Shown here in pieces: positions 3,974-6,500 of a DNA stretch of 6,500 nt; the stretch's first letter is position 1; every line of letters starts with the position of its first letter. The stretch spans positions 1 to 6,500 of the forward strand of contig JAFOJB010000491.1 of NCBI GenBank assembly GCA_017420455.1, in the 5' to 3' direction. Source of the stretch: Blautia sp. (lineage in GTDB: Bacteria > Bacillota > Clostridia > Lachnospirales > Lachnospiraceae). The position numbers and the translations under genes were made by a program. Under the pieces are notes generated by a model, which saw only the letters and a list, made by a program, of their open reading frames with translations, was not told the DNA's origin and did no database searches.

Positions 3974-5587
3974 ATGTCAGAAAACACCGGTATTTTTGCG
4001 AACCTGTTTCACAACCCCATTATCATTGGAATCCTGATCGCGCTGCTTGCTCTTGTGCTGGTCTTCGGGATCTCCAGAATCATGTACAAAAAAGCCGCCC
4101 CCAATGTGGCCATGCTGGTCACCGGGCCCGGCGGATGCAGGACTGTCATCGGAAAGGGCTGCTTTGTGATCCCGATCCTGCAGCGAGTAGATTACCTTTC
4201 CCTGGAAAATATCCAGTCGGATTTCACCTCCAGAGATGAGATTCCCACCAGAGACGCCATCAACATCATGGTGGACGCAGTGGCAAATGTTTCGGTATCC
4301 CAGGATCCTGTTTACCTGAAGATCGCCGCCTCCAAGTTTATCGGCTACAAGCCGGAACAGATCAAGGAGATCATCACTCCTGTCCTGGAAGGAAACATCC
4401 GCGAGATCATTTCCCAGACAACTCTGAAAGAGCTGATCCAGGGAGATAAAAAGGTCTTTGCGGAACGGGTCATCGAAAATGTCACCCCGAACCTCCGGGA
4501 CATGGGCCTGGAACTGACCACCTTCAATATCCAGAACTTTAAAGACCGCAACGGCGTCATCGACAATCTCGGTCTGGAAAACACCGTGCAGATCAGCAAG
4601 GACGCCGCAATTTCCAAGGCCAACGCAGAACGGGAGATCGCCGTGGCCAAGGCTGAAGCTTCCCGGGCTGCCAATGAAGCGCAGGTGGCGGCAGATACCG
4701 AGATCGCGAAAAAACAGAATGAGCTGGATATCCAGCGGGCAGAGCTGAAGAGAATATCGGATATCAAGAAGGCAGAGGCAGACGCCGCCTACCAGATTCA
4801 GCAGGAGGAACAGAGAAAAACCATAGAGATCACCACCGCCAACGCGAATCTTGCCAGACAGGAAAAAGAGATCGAGCTGAAGGAACGGGAAGTGGCGATC
4901 ACGGAACGTTCCCTGGAAGCCACCATCAAGAAACAGGCGGAAGCGTCCAAGTATGCTGCACAGCAGGAGGCCGACGCCCATCTCTACAAGACACAGAAGC
5001 AGTCCGAAGCAGAGCTCTATGAACGTCAGAAGCAGGCGGAAGCCGAGAAATTCGAGGCGATCCAGCGGGCAGAGGCTCAGAAGGCCAAAGCGGAGGCAGA
5101 AAAGTTTGCCAGAGAAAAAGAGGCAGAAGCCATAAAGGCAGCCGGTCTGGCAGAAGCGGAAGCCATCGCCGCAAAAGGACGCGCGGAAGCCGAAGCCATC
5201 CAGGCGAAAGCCCTGGCAGAGGCAGAAGGTATCCTGAAAAAGGCAGAAGCCATGAAACAGTATGGCGAAGCCGCCCAGATGGATATGCAGCTCCGGGCTC
5301 TTACCACTTACTTCGAGCAACTGCCGGCCATCGCAAAGGCCGCCGGAGAAGCCTACACCAATGTGGATTCCATCAAGATGTACGGCGGGGATTCCTCCCA
5401 GCTTACCGGCAACATCATGAACACCGTCACCCAGATCTCCGACGGACTGGGAGAATCCCTGGGGATCGACGTGAAGACATTGCTGGCCGCCGTGCTTGGC
5501 GCAAATCTCTCCGGCAAAGGGAAGGGAATCACCGTAAATGTGGGAAATGCCGCGGAGGAAAACGCTGACGCTCCTGCAGAGGCCTGA
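3974..5587 (+). CDS. Flotillin-family (SPFH/band 7) membrane scaffold protein, FloT/YuaG-like
   Basis: This 537-residue flotillin, in known relatives, oligomerises on the inner face of the cytoplasmic membrane and organises functional microdomains. A hydrophobic segment at about 15-36 (IIIGILIALLALVLVFGI) anchors the N-terminus. The SPFH domain covers about 38-205 and includes RDAINIMVDAVANVSV and LRDMGLELTTFNIQNFKDRNGVIDNLG. A long charged coiled coil runs over about 205-430, with flotillin-type AEA repeats concentrated at 353-426. A conserved C-terminal region with GIDVKTLLAAVLG ends near 510. The length is close to Bacillus FloT (about 509). The start is set by AGGAG (3961-3965), 8 nt upstream; an in-frame TTG at 3842 lies inside structured leader and has no homologous sequence. 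It is the first gene after the Mn2+ riboswitch. No NfeD-type partner gene, common beside flotillins, is in the window. Confidence 0.93.
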   Translation: MSENTGIFANLFHNPIIIGILIALLALVLVFGISRIMYKKAAPNVAMLVTGPGGCRTVIGKGCFVIPILQRVDYLSLENIQSDFTSRDEIPTRDAINIMVDAVANVSVSQDPVYLKIAASKFIGYKPEQIKEIITPVLEGNIREIISQTTLKELIQGDKKVFAERVIENVTPNLRDMGLELTTFNIQNFKDRNGVIDNLGLENTVQISKDAAISKANAEREIAVAKAEASRAANEAQVAADTEIAKKQNELDIQRAELKRISDIKKAEADAAYQIQQEEQRKTIEITTANANLARQEKEIELKEREVAITERSLEATIKKQAEASKYAAQQEADAHLYKTQKQSEAELYERQKQAEAEKFEAIQRAEAQKAKAEAEKFAREKEAEAIKAAGLAEAEAIAAKGRAEAEAIQAKALAEAEGILKKAEAMKQYGEAAQMDMQLRALTTYFEQLPAIAKAAGEAYTNVDSIKMYGGDSSQLTGNIMNTVTQISDGLGESLGIDVKTLLAAVLGANLSGKGKGITVNVGNAAEENADAPAEA

Positions 5588-5645
5588 GCACTATGTAAAA
5601 CTCCTTTTATCAGCACATCGTAAACTAAACCGATCATCCTTGCGG

Positions 5646-5690
5646 GGGGGGCTTTGACAGACAGCCAAACGCTCTATGTCAAAGCCTCCC
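5646..5690 (+). terminator. 14-bp hairpin after the flotillin gene (terminator-like, no U-tract)
   Basis: Bases 5646-5659 pair with 5677-5690 through 14 bp with one G-T wobble, around a 17-nt loop. The core is GGCTTTGACA with TGTCAAAGCC. It starts within a run of eight G (5644-5651). The location 58 nt after the flotillin stop suits a transcription end or mRNA-stabilising structure. Lack of a T-run on either strand means it may need a factor, or may be a repeat element. Confidence 0.45.
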
Positions 5691-5827
5691 GGGCTCTGCC
5701 GGAACCATTCATGGATTATCCTGCTTCTCTGGAGGGAAATCAGTTAACCCTTTCGAAAAGCGATACCGTTCTCATATATACTCTGGAAATATTTTTTCTG
5801 AATGGAACAGTATTTCAACCATTTCTG

Positions 5828-5856
5828 ATGACCTGAAGACCGGTTTCTGCTATAAT
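5828..5856 (+). promoter_or_regulatory. Promoter of the AAA-ATPase-like gene, perfect TATAAT with extended -10
   Basis: A perfect TATAAT (5851-5856) is directly preceded by TGC, giving an extended -10. The best -35 at 17-nt spacing is ATGACC (5828-5833), matching TTGACA at four positions. The start would be near 5863, leaving a leader of about 55 nt with AAAGGA (5906-5911) 7 nt before the ATG. The gene is thus probably transcribed on its own. Confidence 0.75.
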
Positions 5857-5918
5857 ATAGGCGCTGTGGATGAATTTTTTCAGGGATCTGAAGTGAAACC
5901 AGCAGAAAGGAAGAGGGA

Positions 5919-6500
5919 ATGGGGATTTATTTGAATCCGGGAAGAGCCGCATACGAAGAAGCGATAAATTCGGATATTTTTGTAGATAAGACAGAAATGA
6001 TCGGTTTTTTGAATTCGGTTGTAAAAACAAAACAAAAATATGTCAGCGTTTCCCGTCCTCGAAGATTCGGAAAAACAATGGCGGCAGATATGATCTGCGC
6101 CTATTATGACAGAGAAGCAGACAGCGGTGCGATGTTTAAAAAAACAAAACTGAGAACGGGCCCGCATTCAGACCAGCCTTATCCCTGGGATGTTTATCTG
6201 GGACAATTTGACGTGATCAGAATTGTGATGACGGATTTTATCAAAGAAGATATTCCGGTTCCGGAATCACTAAGTAAGCTCGCTTCCCGCATCCTTGAGG
6301 AACTTAACGAAGTATATCCGGAGGTAAAGTATGATCCTGACGACTTCTATTTCAGTCTTGAAAAATATTACAGAAAAACAAACAGGCAGTTTGTAATCGT
6401 TATTGATGAATGGGATGCCGTATTCCGTATCAGAAAAGAAGACCATACAGGACAGACGAAATACCTTGATTTCCTTCGCGACTGGATGAAAGATAAAACC
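5919..6500 (+). CDS. AAA-ATPase-like protein (PF09820 type), N-terminal part, cut by window end
   Basis: Only the first 194 residues are present; the frame is still open at 6500. The start MGIYLNPG, the FVDKTEMI segment (21-28), the SRPRRFGKT motif (45-53, a P-loop of this family's divergent form with G51-K52-T53) and the Walker B-like FVIVIDEWD (158-166) are the usual marks of the AAA-ATPase-like family. Members of it generally carry a PD-(D/E)XK nuclease-like domain at the C-terminus, which here would lie beyond the window. The family is often multi-copy in gut Clostridia and Bacteroidia and its function is not established. Codon use is richer in A/T (att, aat, gat, aaa, ttt) than in typA or the flotillin gene, which suggests acquisition by transfer. 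It has its own promoter and ribosome site. Confidence 0.9.
   Translation, partial: MGIYLNPGRAAYEEAINSDIFVDKTEMIGFLNSVVKTKQKYVSVSRPRRFGKTMAADMICAYYDREADSGAMFKKTKLRTGPHSDQPYPWDVYLGQFDVIRIVMTDFIKEDIPVPESLSKLASRILEELNEVYPEVKYDPDDFYFSLEKYYRKTNRQFVIVIDEWDAVFRIRKEDHTGQTKYLDFLRDWMKDKT

Larger units (their letters stand above)
5588..5918. other. Intergenic region between the flotillin and ATPase-like genes
   Basis: The region holds a G-run with a strong hairpin (5644-5690) and a promoter near its end. Between about 5691 and 5827 I see no supported gene or RNA. A 60-codon open frame starting at a TTG inside the hairpin has no ribosome site or recognisable domain. The sequence changes from GC-rich to AT-rich along this stretch, marking a compositional boundary before the last gene. 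Confidence 0.5.

Noticed and set aside
3977..5320. 447-residue minus-strand open frame opposite the flotillin gene
   Set aside because: It is a by-product of the repetitive GC-rich coiled-coil coding region; the translation is rich in Leu, Phe, Gly and Cys with no domain.
5751..5782. Second promoter with TATACT at 5777-5782
   Set aside because: No -35 hexamer lies at acceptable spacing (TTTCGA would need 20 nt), and the TATAAT promoter at 5851 is far better.
5654..5836. 60-residue open frame downstream of the flotillin gene
   Set aside because: It starts at a TTG inside a hairpin, has no ribosome site and no recognisable domain.

Overview
The window reads as chromosomal DNA of a Gram-positive anaerobe of the class Clostridia, most likely a Lachnospiraceae-type gut bacterium. 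The reasons are a tandem OB-fold ssDNA-binding protein of a kind I associate with that family, a Clostridia-like TypA, sigma-A promoters with extended TGn -10 boxes, AGGAG-type ribosome sites, and an AAA-ATPase-like protein of the sort that is multi-copy in gut Clostridia. The placement is an inference from protein and promoter style; no rRNA or other marker is present.

Layout. (1) Minus strand, 35-1000: a 321-residue SSB-like protein with two OB folds behind a lysine-rich N-terminus and a 14-residue repeat array (five 42-bp DNA units). Its long in-frame upstream extension is rejected in favour of an internal ATG with a good ribosome site. (2) 1001-1619: divergent intergenic region with a GTCGAC dyad near the SSB-like gene, a degenerate 32-bp tandem repeat array (1201-1383) and an extended -10 promoter for typA. 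(3) Plus strand, 1620-3455: complete typA/bipA, a ribosome-associated translational GTPase. (4) 3456-3973: a dense regulatory stretch. It holds a palindrome with a GGGGACGGTTC core, flanked by two near-identical copies of the end of typA; a consensus-like promoter; a yybP-ykoY (Mn2+) riboswitch aptamer; an intrinsic terminator sharing sequence with aptamer helix P1; then a roughly 200-nt leader with short direct repeats and a long-range inverted repeat. (5) Plus strand, 3974-5587: a 537-residue flotillin/SPFH protein, the first gene after the riboswitch. (6) 5588-5918: a 14-bp hairpin without a U-tract, then a promoter with a perfect TATAAT. (7) Plus strand, 5919 to the window end: the first 194 residues of an AAA-ATPase-like protein, visibly more AT-rich than its neighbours.

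How the parts work together. The genes look like separate transcription units, not one operon. The most notable arrangement is the manganese riboswitch. Known members of this class mostly control Mn2+ exporters, TerC-like membrane proteins or cation ATPases. Here the only gene downstream is a flotillin, with no other start codon or clear promoter in between. The layout predicts that Mn2+ stabilises P1, blocks the terminator and switches on a membrane-scaffold protein. I know of no described system of this kind, so it is the leading candidate for something new in this window.
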